DNA of 64,000 bases from Variovorax sp. JS1663 (lineage in GTDB: Bacteria; Pseudomonadota; Gammaproteobacteria; Burkholderiales; Burkholderiaceae_C), in contig NZ_LYMK01000018.1 of NCBI RefSeq assembly GCF_002157355.1, positions 1-64,000 on the forward strand. Direction: 5' to 3'. The notes under the pieces are model-generated. The model worked only from the letters and a program-made list of their open reading frames with translations. It did not search any database and had not been told where the DNA came from. The first letter of the stretch is position 1. Each line of letters starts with the position of its first letter. The position numbers and the translations under genes were made by a program. Of this stretch, positions 45,877 to 55,163 are shown piece by piece.

Positions 45877-46299
45877 TCAGTGGCGGCCAACGATGGCGGC
45901 AGTGGCCATCAGCTCTTCCAGCAGCGCGAGCGAAACCTTGCCCGAGACCGAATAGGGGTCGAGCTCCGGCTTCTCGGAATACTTGAGCAGGGTCGAGACG
46001 TTCAGCTTGGACAGGTTGACCTGGCCCATGGTCCAGCCCCCGAAGCGGCGCTCCGAGATTTCCTCGTAGTGGAGCAGCACCACGTCCTTGTGGCGCGCGT
46101 CGCGCTGGATGTGGCCATAGAGCTCGCTGATCGCCATCCGCCCGCCCTCGATGGCCTGCAGGAACACGCCGCCGCCATAGCAGAGGATGCCGGTGATGCC
46201 GCAGGCGGTGTTGTGCGTTCGCGATTGGGCGAGGATGGCTTCGATCGCGCCGGCACTGGTGTCGACGGCGCGGCTGGCATAGAGCAGACGTACCAGCAT
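45877..46299 (-). CDS. Short BLUF-domain blue-light sensor
   Basis: 140 residues, mostly one BLUF domain that would bind FAD. The photocycle residues are present: Tyr7 (RLLYASRA), Asn30 (RTHNTACGITG), Gln48 (VFLQAIEGG) and Trp89 (FGGWTMGQ). After ~95 residues there is only a short helical tail, so there is no fused enzyme and the signal must pass to a partner. It starts 4 bp after the folE stop at 46303 and ends 12 bp before the DUF429 start. Confidence 0.88.
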   Translation of the reverse strand: MLVRLLYASRAVDTSAGAIEAILAQSRTHNTACGITGILCYGGGVFLQAIEGGRMAISELYGHIQRDARHKDVVLLHYEEISERRFGGWTMGQVNLSKLNVSTLLKYSEKPELDPYSVSGKVSLALLEELMATAAIVGRH

Positions 46300-46302
46300 G
46301 GT

Positions 46303-47034
46303 TCAGCCCCGGCGCGGAATCAGCGCGAGAAATTCGCGCCGCAGGTTGGAGTCCTTGAGGAAGACGCCGCGCATCACCGAATTGATCATCTTGCTGTCCA
46401 TCTCCTTGACGCCACGCCACTGCATGCAGAAGTGTTCGGCCTCCACCACCAGCGCCAGGCCATCGGGCTGCGTCCGCTCCTGGATCAGGTCGGCCAGTTG
46501 CACCACGGCTTCTTCCTGGATCTGGGGCCGGCTCATCACCCACTCGGCCAGGCGCGCGTACTTGGACAGGCCGATCACGTTCGTCTTCTCGTTGGGCATC
46601 ACGCCGATCCACAGCTTGCCGATGATGGGGCAGAAGTGGTGCGAGCAGGCGCTGCGCACGGTGATGGGGCCGACGATCATGAGTTCGTTCAGGTGCTCGG
46701 CATTCGGAAATTCGGTGAGCGAGGGCGGGGTCACGTAGCGCCCCTTGAACACCTCGTTCACGTACATCTTGGCGACGCGGCGCGCGGTGTTCTCGGTGTT
46801 GTGGTCGTTCTCGAGGTCGATCACCAGGCTCTCGAGCACGTCCTTCATCTTGACCTCGACCTCGTCGAGCAGCCGCTCGAGCTCGCCGGGCCGGATGAAC
46901 TCCGCGATGTTGTCGTTCGCGTTGAAGCGCTGGCGGGCAGCGAGCAGGCGCTCGCGGATCTTGACGGAGACAGGCGTGCCCTCGTCCCCGGCGTCCGGCT
47001 CGGTACGCTCGGCGGTGTCGATTTTTCTCAGCAT
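46303..47034 (-). CDS. folE: GTP cyclohydrolase I
   Basis: 243 residues. It opens GTP to 7,8-dihydroneopterin triphosphate, the first step of folate synthesis. Zinc and catalytic residues are in SACSHHFCPIIGK and VEAEHFCMQWRGV; GLSKYARLAEW is also typical. About 25 residues longer than E. coli FolE at the N-terminus. NudB (47860), which acts on its product, lies two genes upstream on the same strand. Confidence 0.95.
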   Translation of the reverse strand: MLRKIDTAERTEPDAGDEGTPVSVKIRERLLAARQRFNANDNIAEFIRPGELERLLDEVEVKMKDVLESLVIDLENDHNTENTARRVAKMYVNEVFKGRYVTPPSLTEFPNAEHLNELMIVGPITVRSACSHHFCPIIGKLWIGVMPNEKTNVIGLSKYARLAEWVMSRPQIQEEAVVQLADLIQERTQPDGLALVVEAEHFCMQWRGVKEMDSKMINSVMRGVFLKDSNLRREFLALIPRRG

Positions 47035-47103
47035 CCGCGCATCCTAACAGTGAATGAGGAGCCAGCGAATGACCCTGCAGCGCGCATCCTGCCTGATTTC
47101 AAA

Positions 47104-47120
47104 GCTATTGTTTTGATAGC
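47104..47120. repeat. Short inverted repeat over the stop codon of the endonuclease/phosphatase gene
   Basis: GCTAT and ATAGC flank TGTTTTG; the TAG stop lies in the stem. Similar AAAGCTATT-type hairpins recur in Comamonadaceae genomes as I recall. It may be a decayed repeat or a weak terminator. Confidence 0.35.
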
Positions 47121-47863
47121 ACAAAGTCCGCGACCAGCGGCAGGTGGTCGGACATACGGGCCCAGATCCGCCCACGCGGAACGGTGCTGGCGACCGCCTC
47201 GACCCGGCGCCCGTAGATGAAATCGAGCTGGGTCACCGGCAGGCGCGACGGGTAGGTCAGCGTGCGCGGCCCCCGCAGGTCGCTGGTGTCGCGCAGGCCC
47301 ATGGCGTTCATCGCGTGGCGCATGCGGGCGCCCCAGTCGTTGAAATCACCGGCGACCACCAGCGCCTCGCCCGGCGGGATCTCGCGCTCGATGAATGCCC
47401 GCAACGCCGCCACCTGACGCACCCGGCTGCCGCGGATCAGGCCCAGATGCACCACGATGGCATGCACCGGCTGGCCCTCGATCTCGATCACCACGTGCAG
47501 CAGACCGCGCTGCTCGAAACGATGGTCGGAAATATCCTGGTGCGTCTTGCGCAGCACCGGCCAGCGCGTCAGCAGCGCGTTGCCATGCTCGCCATGCCTG
47601 GTGATGGCGTTGGTCTCGTAGACCGCCGTGTAGCCTTCCGGCGCCAGGAAGTCGGCCTGCGGCATCTCGGGCCAGTGCAGGAAGCGGGCGGCGGCCTGGC
47701 GATTCATCTTGCGCACTTCCTGGAGGCAGACGATGTCGGCATCGAGCTGCTCGATGGCATGGCCCAGGTTGTGGATCTCGAGCCGCCGAGCCGGGCCGAT
47801 CCCCTGCACACCCTTGTGGATGTTGTAGGTCGCGACGCGGAGGTTGCTGGTCGGCGGGTTCAT
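47105..47863 (-). CDS. Endonuclease/exonuclease/phosphatase family protein
   Basis: 252 residues. EEP-fold marks in order: VATYNIHKGVQG, DIVCLQEVRKMNR (catalytic Glu), VVHLGLIRGSRVRQ, VVAGDFNDWG, TQLDFIYGR and ARMSDHLPLVADF (catalytic His). A metal-dependent phosphodiesterase on nucleic acid, lipid or other phosphates. The start at 47863 overlaps the nudB stop (ATGA). In related genomes it often precedes a cardiolipin synthase gene, not present here. Confidence 0.88.
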   Translation of the reverse strand: MNPPTSNLRVATYNIHKGVQGIGPARRLEIHNLGHAIEQLDADIVCLQEVRKMNRQAAARFLHWPEMPQADFLAPEGYTAVYETNAITRHGEHGNALLTRWPVLRKTHQDISDHRFEQRGLLHVVIEIEGQPVHAIVVHLGLIRGSRVRQVAALRAFIEREIPPGEALVVAGDFNDWGARMRHAMNAMGLRDTSDLRGPRTLTYPSRLPVTQLDFIYGRRVEAVASTVPRGRIWARMSDHLPLVADFVLSKQ

Positions 47864-48324
47864 TGCGCAAATTTTGGCAGCAGCAGGATCGCTTCCGCGT
47901 TCGAGGGGGAAAAGCACGCGTCCGCTGCTTCATGGTAGGGCAGCCAGCGCCAGGCCGTGTGTTCGCGCGGGTCCAACGTCGGCGTCAGGCGCTCGGGCAC
48001 GCACAGGCCGAACAGGTGCTCGGTGTTGTGCGTAACGCCGGGCGCATAGCGCGAGCGCCAGCGCGGGTAGATCTCGTAGACGTTCTGCAAGCCCCAGTCA
48101 CGCAAGCTTTGCGCCAGCGCGCTGCCCTTGGCGCAGTCGATGCCAGTCTCCTCGGCGACCTCGCGCGCCGCGGTCAGGGCCAGCGGCTCGTCGGGATGGT
48201 CCTTGCTGCCGGTGACGGACTGCCAGAAGTCATCGGCATCGGCGCGCTGGATCAGCAGCACCTCCAGCGCCGGCGTGTGGATCACGACCAGCACCGATTC
48301 GGGGATCTTGAAGCCGCGGGCCAT
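47860..48324 (-). CDS. nudB: Dihydroneopterin triphosphate diphosphatase
   Basis: 154 residues with a Nudix box GSKDHPDEPLALTAAREVAE followed by ETGI (G-x5-E-x7-REVxEE). NudB removes pyrophosphate from the FolE product on the way to folate. FWQSVTGS and EHTAWRWLPYHEA are usual for NudB. It normally follows aspS in this bacterial group; here a toxin-antitoxin pair sits between them and ends 2 bp before this start. Confidence 0.9.
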   Translation of the reverse strand: MARGFKIPESVLVVIHTPALEVLLIQRADADDFWQSVTGSKDHPDEPLALTAAREVAEETGIDCAKGSALAQSLRDWGLQNVYEIYPRWRSRYAPGVTHNTEHLFGLCVPERLTPTLDPREHTAWRWLPYHEAADACFSPSNAEAILLLPKFAQ

Positions 48325-48326
48325 GC

Positions 48327-48644
48327 TCAGATTCCGCTGATGACCGCGTCGATCGACGCGACGAGTTCGCTCGCATGAGAACGCAGGCTGCCATGGGCGC
48401 TTCCCAGATCACGGGTGCGAAAGGGAGCCGCCATCTGAGGCAGGGCCACGAAAGATTCGCCCTCCCATTGAACGACGGGGCACAGCCGACGGGGCGACAC
48501 AGCCGGTGTGTGCTTGCGCGACGCAAGTGGAATCACCAGTCGCGTCGAGAGGCTCGCCAGCAGATCGCTCTGGATGTCGACGCACCACGGAATGTCTTCT
48601 CGCTGCGACTTGACCGGGTTGGCATACACATCGAACTGCGCCAT
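48327..48644 (-). CDS. ccdB: CcdB-family toxin
   Basis: 105 residues, full length for CcdB (101 in F plasmid). MAQFDVYANP at the start, DIPWCVDIQSDLLASLSTRL in the core and the C-terminal SLRSHASELVASIDAVISGI fit the family, although the last residues differ from the W-G-I end used by CcdB to grip gyrase; here it ends in SGI. It begins 6 bp after the antitoxin stop. By family it would trap DNA gyrase. Confidence 0.88.
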   Translation of the reverse strand: MAQFDVYANPVKSQREDIPWCVDIQSDLLASLSTRLVIPLASRKHTPAVSPRRLCPVVQWEGESFVALPQMAAPFRTRDLGSAHGSLRSHASELVASIDAVISGI

Positions 48645-48650
48645 GCCTGC

Positions 48651-48920
48651 TCACCAGGGCCGAAGCGTCTCACCAAAGACACCGACCTTGTCGACCAGCT
48701 CGTTCTGCGCCGCAATCCAGTCCTTGTAAGTCTCGTTGAACTCGCGCTTGCGCTGGGCCATCGACTTCTTCTGCTCCAGCGCCTCCAGCTCCGCATAGCG
48801 GGCGGCCGAGACGATCACGCCCGCCACCCTGTCGTTCTTGATCACATGGACCGGCTCACGCTCGGCCTGCCCGAGGTAGTAGCCGAAGCGATTCTTGGCT
48901 TCCGTTGCATTGACCCGCAT
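48651..48920 (-). CDS. Hybrid antitoxin: Phd/YefM-like DNA-binding part with CcdA-like C-terminus
   Basis: 89 residues. The first ~50 (MRVNATEAKNRFGYYLGQAE ... VIVSAARYAELEALE) match the Phd/YefM fold that dimerises and binds DNA. The last ~35 (REFNETYKDWIAAQNELVDK, then VGVFGETLRPW) resemble the tail with which CcdA neutralises CcdB, including the closing W. Because the partner is CcdB, not Doc or RelE, the chimera makes sense. It precedes the toxin by 6 bp and has a dyad operator upstream. Domain assignment is by eye. Confidence 0.8.
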   Translation of the reverse strand: MRVNATEAKNRFGYYLGQAEREPVHVIKNDRVAGVIVSAARYAELEALEQKKSMAQRKREFNETYKDWIAAQNELVDKVGVFGETLRPW

Positions 48921-48940
48921 GACGTCCTCGATGATCGAAA

Positions 48941-48957
48941 TTAGCCATTTTAGCTAA
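48941..48957. promoter_or_regulatory. Candidate operator of the toxin-antitoxin operon
   Basis: TTAGC and GCTAA flank a 7-base spacer, 21-37 bp before the antitoxin ATG, in an AT-rich patch. A second TTAGC overlaps the right arm. Phd-type antitoxins bind such palindromes to repress their own operon. Confidence 0.5.
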
Positions 48958-48976
48958 CCACCTCACGTCTGCGAGC

Positions 48977-49003
48977 AAAAAAAAGGGCGCCCTGCCGGCG
49001 CCC
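48977..49003 (-). terminator. Rho-independent terminator of aspS
   Basis: On the minus strand GGGCGCC-GGCAG-GGCGCCC is followed by eight Ts, 25 bp after the aspS stop. This is the clearest intrinsic terminator in the window. It separates aspS from the toxin-antitoxin pair inserted downstream. Confidence 0.88.
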
Positions 49004-49027
49004 CTTGGTTTCGGAGAGTCGAAGCGA

Positions 49028-50839
49028 TCAGGCGCTTTGCGCAGGCTGCGGATTGCGCAGACGGATATGCAGTTCGCGCAGTTGCTTCTCGTCGACCGGG
49101 CTCGGCGCCTGGGTGAGCAGGTCCTGCGCACGCTGGGTCTTGGGGAAGGCGATCACGTCGCGAATCGACTCGGCACCGGTCATCAGCATCACCAGGCGGT
49201 CCAGGCCGATGGCGATGCCGCCGTGCGGCGGCGCGCCGTACTGCAGTGCATCCAGCAGGAAGCCGAACTTGTTCTGCGCATCCTCCGCGCTGATCTTGAG
49301 CGCACGGAACACCTTGCTCTGCACTTCCTCGCGGTGGATACGCACCGAGCCGCCGCCCATCTCGATGCCGTTGAGCACCATGTCGTAGGCCTTGGCGATG
49401 CACTTCTCGGGCGCGGTGTCCATGAGGTCTTCATGGCCGTCCTTCGGCGAGGTGAACGGGTGGTGCACGGCGGACCAGCGCTGGCCTTCCTCGTCGAACT
49501 CGAACATCGGGAAGTCCACCACCCACAGCGGGGCCCAGCGGTCCTCGAACAGGCCGTTCTTGCGGCCGAAGGCGCTGTGGCCGATCTTCACGCGCAGCGC
49601 GCCGATGGCGTCGTTGACGATCTTTTCCTTGTCGGCGCCGAAGAACAGGATGTCGCCGTTGCGCGCGCCGGTGCGGGCAACGATCTCGGCCAGCGAGGCG
49701 TCGTTGAGGTTCTTCACGATGGGGCTTTGCAGGCCTTCGCGGCCCTGGGCCGCATCGTTGACCTTGATGTAAGCCAGGCCCTTTGCGCCGTAGATCTTGA
49801 CGAACTCGGTGTAGGCATCGATGTCGCCGCGCGACAGTCCGCCCTCGGCGCCGCCGCCGGGCACTCGCAGCGCGACCACGCGCCCGCCCACCATGCTCGC
49901 GGCCTGCGCGAAGACCTTGAACTCGACGTTGCGCATCACGTCCGTGAGCTCGGTGAACTCGAGCTTCACGCGCAGATCCGGCTTGTCGGAGCCGTACTTG
50001 AACATCGCGTCCGCATAACTCATCACCGGGAACGGCGGCAGCTCCACCTGGGCGGCGGCGCGGAAGACCTTGCGGATCATGCCCTCGAACATCTCGCGGA
50101 TCTCCTCCTCGGCCATGAAGGAGGTCTCGATGTCGATCTGCGTGAACTCGGGCTGGCGGTCGGCGCGCAGGTCCTCGTCGCGGAAGCACTTGACGATCTG
50201 GTAGTAGCGGTCGTAGCCGGCCACCATCAGCAGCTGCTTGAAGAGCTGTGGCGACTGCGGCAGCGCGAAGAAGCTACCGTCGTGCACGCGGCTGGGCACC
50301 AGGTAGTCGCGCGCCCCCTCGGGCGTGGACTTGCCCAGCATCGGCGTCTCGATGTCGATGAAGCCGTTGTCGTCGAGGAACTTGCGCGCCTCCATCGTGA
50401 CCTTGTAGCGCAGCATCATGTTGCGCTGCATGGCCGGGCGGCGCAGGTCCAGCACGCGGTGCGTCAGGCGGGTGGTCTCGGAGAGGTTGTCGTCGTCCAG
50501 TTGGAAGGGCGGCGTCACCGAGGGATTGATCACCTTCAGCTCGTGGCTGAGCACCTCGATCTTGCCGCTCTTGAGGTTCTCGTTGACCGTGCCTTCGGGA
50601 CGGGCACGCACCAGGCCCGTGACCTGCACGCAGAACTCGTTGCGCAAGCCCTCGGCGGTGGCGAAGGTGGCGGCGCGGTCAGGATCGCACACCACCTGCA
50701 CATAGCCCTCGCGATCGCGCAGGTCGATGAAGATCACGCCGCCGTGATCGCGCCGGCGGTTGACCCAGCCGCAAAGGGTGACGGTTTGGCCCAGCAGGGC
50801 TTCGGTCACGAGACCGCAATAGTGAGAACGCATGGCCAT
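49028..50839 (-). CDS. aspS: Aspartyl-tRNA synthetase
   Basis: 603 residues. It attaches aspartate to tRNA-Asp. Order: N-terminal OB-fold anticodon domain ([20 protein letters not shown]), class II core with motif 2 ([20 protein letters not shown]), the bacterial GAD insertion, and motif 3 ([20 protein letters not shown]). The ATG at 50839 (MAMRSHYCG) fits homology; 50833 is a close alternative. Part of the conserved fmdB-DUF502-aspS-nudB run, now interrupted after aspS. Confidence 0.96.
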   Translation of the reverse strand: MAMRSHYCGLVTEALLGQTVTLCGWVNRRRDHGGVIFIDLRDREGYVQVVCDPDRAATFATAEGLRNEFCVQVTGLVRARPEGTVNENLKSGKIEVLSHELKVINPSVTPPFQLDDDNLSETTRLTHRVLDLRRPAMQRNMMLRYKVTMEARKFLDDNGFIDIETPMLGKSTPEGARDYLVPSRVHDGSFFALPQSPQLFKQLLMVAGYDRYYQIVKCFRDEDLRADRQPEFTQIDIETSFMAEEEIREMFEGMIRKVFRAAAQVELPPFPVMSYADAMFKYGSDKPDLRVKLEFTELTDVMRNVEFKVFAQAASMVGGRVVALRVPGGGAEGGLSRGDIDAYTEFVKIYGAKGLAYIKVNDAAQGREGLQSPIVKNLNDASLAEIVARTGARNGDILFFGADKEKIVNDAIGALRVKIGHSAFGRKNGLFEDRWAPLWVVDFPMFEFDEEGQRWSAVHHPFTSPKDGHEDLMDTAPEKCIAKAYDMVLNGIEMGGGSVRIHREEVQSKVFRALKISAEDAQNKFGFLLDALQYGAPPHGGIAIGLDRLVMLMTGAESIRDVIAFPKTQRAQDLLTQAPSPVDEKQLRELHIRLRNPQPAQSA

Positions 50840-50871
50840 AGTCGATTTCCGGCGCCTTCGAGGCGCGTGTT

Positions 50872-51492
50872 TTATTTGCCTGTGATGATTGCGGAGCCGC
50901 CTGGAACGACCACGCCCATCGACACGATGTACTTGAGCGCGTCGTCCACGCTCATCCTGAGTTCGATGCAATCGCTGCGCTTGAGCATCACGAAGTAGCC
51001 GCCCGTGGGGTTGGGCGTCGTGGGCACGTAGACACTGAGGTAGTCCCCGCCGCCCAGCTGCGACAGCACCTCGCCGCCGGGCGCGCCGGTCACGAAGGCG
51101 ATGGTCCAGACGCCGTCACGCGGCCACTGGACCAGCACCGCCGTGCGGAAGGCGTTGCCGTTCTCGGAGAACAGCGTGTCCGAGACCTGCTTGACGCTGG
51201 AGTAGATCGAGCGCACCACCGGGATGCGGCGCACCACGGCGTCGCCCCAACCCAACAGGCGCTTGCCGATGAAGTTGCTGGCGACGGCGCCGACCACCAG
51301 GAGGATCGCCAGCGTCAGCAGCACGCCCAGGCCGCGCACCCGGTGCTCGGAGAGCCATTTCTGCCAGTCCTCGGGCAGCAGCCACAGCGTCTGGTCCAGC
51401 GTACCGATGATCCAGTTCAGCACGCCGAGCGTGATGACCAGCGGCACGATGACCAGGAGGCCGGACAGCAACCATTTGCGCAGCGCGAGCAT
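50872..51492 (-). CDS. DUF502 membrane protein
   Basis: 206 residues. Two N-terminal transmembrane helices ([20 protein letters not shown] and [20 protein letters not shown]) precede a soluble domain with [20 protein letters not shown] and [15 protein letters not shown], the signature of DUF502. Function unknown. It lies 15 bp after the zinc-ribbon gene and 32 bp before aspS, as in many betaproteobacteria. Confidence 0.9.
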   Translation of the reverse strand: MLALRKWLLSGLLVIVPLVITLGVLNWIIGTLDQTLWLLPEDWQKWLSEHRVRGLGVLLTLAILLVVGAVASNFIGKRLLGWGDAVVRRIPVVRSIYSSVKQVSDTLFSENGNAFRTAVLVQWPRDGVWTIAFVTGAPGGEVLSQLGGGDYLSVYVPTTPNPTGGYFVMLKRSDCIELRMSVDDALKYIVSMGVVVPGGSAIITGK

Positions 51493-51507
51493 GGTGGCGG
51501 GATTCGC

Positions 51508-51855
51508 TCAGTCGCTCTTGGCGGCGGGCGCCGGTCCCGGTGCCGGTGACGGCGCGGGGGATGCGGCAGGCGCCGGTGCGGCCGGCGCATCTGCGCTGCC
51601 GCCGGAGGCCGTGGCGCCCTCGGCCGGCGCGCTCGTCCCGCTGGCCGCCTTGTCTGCGCCCTTCTTGCCGCCACCGTCGCGGAAATCGGTCACGTACCAG
51701 CCGGAGCCCTTGAGCTGGAAGCCGGCCGCCGTGACCTGCTTGCTGAACGCGCTCGCACCGCACTGCGGGCAGTCGGTCAGCGGCGCATCGGACAGTTTCT
51801 GCAGCACGTCCTTGGCAAAGCCGCAGGCGCTGCACTTGTAGGCGTAGATAGGCAT
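51508..51855 (-). CDS. FmdB-family zinc-ribbon protein
   Basis: 115 residues from ATG 51855 (MPIYAYKCSACG). A zinc ribbon is formed by CSAC and CPQC in the first 40 residues, with the usual GFQLKGSGWYVTDF after it. The last ~50 residues are a Pro/Ala/Gly-rich disordered tail. FmdB was named for a formamidase regulator, but most copies have no proven role. Confidence 0.88.
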   Translation of the reverse strand: MPIYAYKCSACGFAKDVLQKLSDAPLTDCPQCGASAFSKQVTAAGFQLKGSGWYVTDFRDGGGKKGADKAASGTSAPAEGATASGGSADAPAAPAPAASPAPSPAPGPAPAAKSD

Positions 51856-52035
51856 GTGGAGGGGAGGAAAAGCGACTCGGCTGACGGCCGCTCGCAAAGC
51901 TTTCAATTATAAGGCTGCCACCAAGGGCTCCCCCTCCCCGCCAAGTCGTTCAGGAGGCGTTGTTCACATCTCCCAGTTGCTCCATCGCGCTTCGCGCGAC
52001 CCGCAACGCATGAACCCGCGTCCGGGACCCGGTGA
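51856..52035. other. Intergenic stretch before the dispersed repeat
   Basis: Together with the repeat that follows, this makes a 274-bp gap between the symporter stop (52130) and the zinc-ribbon start (51855). It is less GC-rich near 51895-51915 and could hold the fmdB-DUF502-aspS promoter. No gene or RNA is recognisable. Confidence 0.4.
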
Positions 52036-52124
52036 ACACCGCGGAACCGGCTTTGCCGGGCCGCTGGTGTTGCCCCCGGTGAGGGGGTTGGCGGACCACG
52101 AAGTGGGGGAGCCTGGGGGAGAGC
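52036..52124. repeat. Dispersed intergenic repeat, copy 2
   Basis: 89 bp aligned with 22451-22543 over nearly full length in the same orientation, differing by a few substitutions and small gaps. It lies directly after the symporter stop, as copy 1 lies after the lectin-like stop. The GCGGAACCGGCTTTGCCGG core folds as a hairpin. Confidence 0.85.
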
Positions 52125-52129
52125 GTCAT

Positions 52130-53578
52130 TCAGACTGGATCGACCGCCAGCGGCCGGTGCGGGGTTCGCCGGTTGGGCACCCACTGCGGCGCCAGCGAGC
52201 CGACGAACATGCCGAAGAAGGAGGCCAGCACGCCGGCGAGCTGGGCCGGGAACTGCTCGCCCCAGGGCATGGCCAGGAACAACAGCCAGACCCCGATGCC
52301 CAGCACCACCGACGCCACCGCGCCCTGCGTGCTGGCCCGCTGCCAGTAGAGACCGCAGACCAGCGGCACGAAGGCGCCCACCAGCGGCACCTGGTAGGCG
52401 CCCGAGACCAGCTCGTAGATCGAGGTGCCCTGCATACGGATCGCGTACGCGAGCACGGCGGCGCTGAACAGCAGCACCGTGATGCGCATGGTCAGCAGGT
52501 TCTCGCGGTCAGTGCCGGCCGGACGGAACTGGCGCCAGATGTTCTCGGTGAAGGTCACGCTGGGCGCCAGCAGGGTGGCCGAGGCGGTGGACTTGATGGC
52601 CGACAGCAGCGCTCCGAAGAAGAACACCTGCATGACGAAGGGCATCTTTTCCAGCACCAGCGTGGGCAACACCTTCTGCGGGTCGTCCTTGAGCAGGGTC
52701 TCCGTCTGCTCCGGCATGATGATCAGCGCGCTGGCCACCAGGAACATGGGCACGAAGGCGAACAGGATGTAGCAGATGCCCCCGATCACCGGCCCGCGGG
52801 TCGAGGCCTTCACGCTGTTGGCCGACATCACGCGCTGAAACACGTCCTGCTGCGGGATCGAGCCCAGCATCATCGTGATCGCCGCGGCGAAGAAGAAGAC
52901 GATCTCCTTCCAGCTCGGCTCGGGCCAGAAGCGGAACAGGTCCTTGCTGGCCGCCAAGGCCACCACCTTGTCGGCACCGCCGGCCATGTTGCCGGCGAAC
53001 ATGGCGATCACGGCCAGGCCGAGCACGAGGATGATCATCTGGATGAAGTCGGTCACCGCCACCGACCACATGCCGCCGAACAGGGTGTAGGCCAGAATCG
53101 AGACCACGCCGATCACCATGCCGAGCGGGATGCTGATGACGCCGCCCGACAGCAGGTTGAACACCAGCCCCAGCGCCGTGACCTGGGCCGACACCCAGCC
53201 CAGGTAGCTCAGCATGATGATCAGCGAGCAGGCCACCTCGATGGCGCGGCCGTAGCGCTCGCGATAGTAGTCGCTGATGGTCAGCAGCGTCATCCGGTAG
53301 AGCTTGCCGGCGAAGAACAGGCCGACCAGGATCAGGCAGGTACCGGCGCCAAAGGGGTCCTCGACCACGCCGTTCAGGCCGCCGCCGATGAACTTGGCCG
53401 GGATGCCCAGCACCGTCTCGGAGCCGAACCAGGTGGCAAAGGTGGTGGTCACGATCATGTAGAGCGGCAGGTGGCGCCCGGCGATCGCGAAGTCGGTGGT
53501 GTTCTTGACGCGCCGGGCCGCATAGAGGCCGATGGCGATGGTGATCAGCAGATAGACGATGACCAGGGTCAACAGCAC
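52130..53578 (-). CDS. Sodium:solute symporter (SSS family)
   Basis: 482 residues with about 12-13 transmembrane helices and the LeuT-like SSS layout. Marks: ARRVKNTTDFAIAGRHLPLY at the start, GIPAKFIGGGLNGVVEDPFG, RYGRAIEVACSLIIM and PQQDVFQRVMSANSVKAS (the SSS signature region). The substrate (acid, sugar, nucleoside or choline-like) is not clear. It follows ubiB by 19 bp and probably shares its transcript. Confidence 0.88.
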   Translation of the reverse strand: MLLTLVIVYLLITIAIGLYAARRVKNTTDFAIAGRHLPLYMIVTTTFATWFGSETVLGIPAKFIGGGLNGVVEDPFGAGTCLILVGLFFAGKLYRMTLLTISDYYRERYGRAIEVACSLIIMLSYLGWVSAQVTALGLVFNLLSGGVISIPLGMVIGVVSILAYTLFGGMWSVAVTDFIQMIILVLGLAVIAMFAGNMAGGADKVVALAASKDLFRFWPEPSWKEIVFFFAAAITMMLGSIPQQDVFQRVMSANSVKASTRGPVIGGICYILFAFVPMFLVASALIIMPEQTETLLKDDPQKVLPTLVLEKMPFVMQVFFFGALLSAIKSTASATLLAPSVTFTENIWRQFRPAGTDRENLLTMRITVLLFSAAVLAYAIRMQGTSIYELVSGAYQVPLVGAFVPLVCGLYWQRASTQGAVASVVLGIGVWLLFLAMPWGEQFPAQLAGVLASFFGMFVGSLAPQWVPNRRTPHRPLAVDPV

Positions 53579-53597
53579 GGCGAAATCTCCTTCCTAT

Positions 53598-55163
53598 TCA
53601 GAACAGACGCACGCGCACCAGCACCTGCATCGCGATCAACCCCAATACAAAACCTATGCCACCGTAGATGATGGCCTGCAGCAGCCGGTTGGTCCGCTTT
53701 TGAGCGGCCAGCAGCTCCATCAGTTCACGGCGGTGGTCGGCGGGCCGATTCTCCAGGAAATCGTGCATCAGCCGGGGCAGCTGCGGCAGCAGCTTGGCGT
53801 AGCGCGGCGCCTCGGCGCGCAGCTGCTCCAGCAGCTTGCGCGGACCGATCTGGTCGCTCATCCACTTTTCGAGGAAAGGCTTGGCGGTGTGCCACAGGTC
53901 CAGCTCCGGGTCGAGTTGGCGGCCCAGGCCCTCGATGTTGAGCAGGGTCTTCTGCAGCAGCACCAGCTGCGGCTGGATCTCGACATGGAAGCGGCGCGAG
54001 GTCTGGAACAGGCGCATCAGCACCATGCCGAGCGAGATTTCCTTGAGCGGGCGGTCGAAGTAGGGCTCGCAGACGGTGCGGATCGCGGCCTCGAGCTCGT
54101 CGACGCGGGTGGCGCCGGGAACCCAACCGCTTTCCAGGTGCAATTCGGCCACCCGCTTGTAGTCGCGCCGGAAGAAGGCGGCGAAGTTCTGCGCCAGGTA
54201 TTCCTTGTCCGACTCGGTGAGCGTGCCGATGATGCCGAAGTCCAGCGAAATGTAGCGCCCGAAGGTGGCCGGATCCAGGCTGACCTGGATGTTGCCCGGG
54301 TGCATGTCGGCATGGAAGAAGCCGTCGCGGAACACCTGGGTGAAGAAGATGGTCACGCCGTCGCGCGCCAGCTTCGGGATGTCCACGCCGGCGGCGCGCA
54401 GGCGGTCCAACTGGGCGATGGGGACGCCCTTCATGCGTTCCATCACGATCACCTCGGGCTGGCACAGGTCCCAGAACATCTCGGGGATCAGCACCAGCTC
54501 GAGCTTGCTCATGTTGCGCCGCAGTTGGGCGGCATTGGCCGCCTCGCGCACCAGGTCGAGCTCGTCGTGCAGGTACTTGTCGAACTCGGCCACCACCTCG
54601 CGCGGCTTGAGGCGCTTGGCATCGGCCGACAGGCCCTCGACCCAGCGCGCCATCATGGCCATGAGCTCGAGGTCTTTCTCGATCACGCCGCGCATGCCGG
54701 GGCGCAGCACCTTGACCGCCACTTCCCGCAGCGTCCCACCCTCGTTGCGGATGGTCGCGAAGTGCACCTGCGCGATCGAGGCGCTGGCCACTGGCGTTTC
54801 GTCGAAGTCGACGAAAACCTCGCCCACTGGCCGGCGGAAGGCTCGCTCGATGGTCGCGATCGCGACCTTGGAATCGAAGGGCGGCACGCGGTCCTGCAGC
54901 CAGGCGAGCTCGTCGGCGATGTCGGCCGGCAGCAGGTCGCGCCGGGTCGACAGCACCTGTCCGAATTTCACGAAGATCGGGCCGAGCCGCTCCAGCGCCT
55001 CGCGCAGGCGCTGGCCGCGGGGAGCATCCAGGTTGCGGCCGATGGAGACAATGCGGGTCACCACCCGCAGCCAGGGCTTCTGGAAACTGCTGAGCACGAG
55101 CTCGTCGAGCCCGTAGCGCAGCGCGACCAGGACGATGAAGACGCCGCGGTAGACGCGCCTCAT
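53598..55163 (-). CDS. ubiB: Ubiquinone biosynthesis kinase-like protein UbiB
   Basis: 521 residues. ABC1/ADCK atypical kinase fold: the family motif [17 protein letters not shown]-binding ASIAQVHFA, nucleotide lysine in [19 protein letters not shown] with catalytic Asp, and DFGIIG. C-terminal membrane helix ([18 protein letters not shown]). UbiB is an ATPase needed for coenzyme Q assembly or extraction. ATGA overlap with ubiJ upstream supports a joint operon. Confidence 0.95.
   Translation of the reverse strand: MRRVYRGVFIVLVALRYGLDELVLSSFQKPWLRVVTRIVSIGRNLDAPRGQRLREALERLGPIFVKFGQVLSTRRDLLPADIADELAWLQDRVPPFDSKVAIATIERAFRRPVGEVFVDFDETPVASASIAQVHFATIRNEGGTLREVAVKVLRPGMRGVIEKDLELMAMMARWVEGLSADAKRLKPREVVAEFDKYLHDELDLVREAANAAQLRRNMSKLELVLIPEMFWDLCQPEVIVMERMKGVPIAQLDRLRAAGVDIPKLARDGVTIFFTQVFRDGFFHADMHPGNIQVSLDPATFGRYISLDFGIIGTLTESDKEYLAQNFAAFFRRDYKRVAELHLESGWVPGATRVDELEAAIRTVCEPYFDRPLKEISLGMVLMRLFQTSRRFHVEIQPQLVLLQKTLLNIEGLGRQLDPELDLWHTAKPFLEKWMSDQIGPRKLLEQLRAEAPRYAKLLPQLPRLMHDFLENRPADHRRELMELLAAQKRTNRLLQAIIYGGIGFVLGLIAMQVLVRVRLF

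Noticed and set aside
51854..53671. 605-codon plus-strand frame opposite the symporter
   Set aside because: It runs through an intergenic repeat and a whole real gene; residues are His/Glu/Asp/Arg-rich with no domain.
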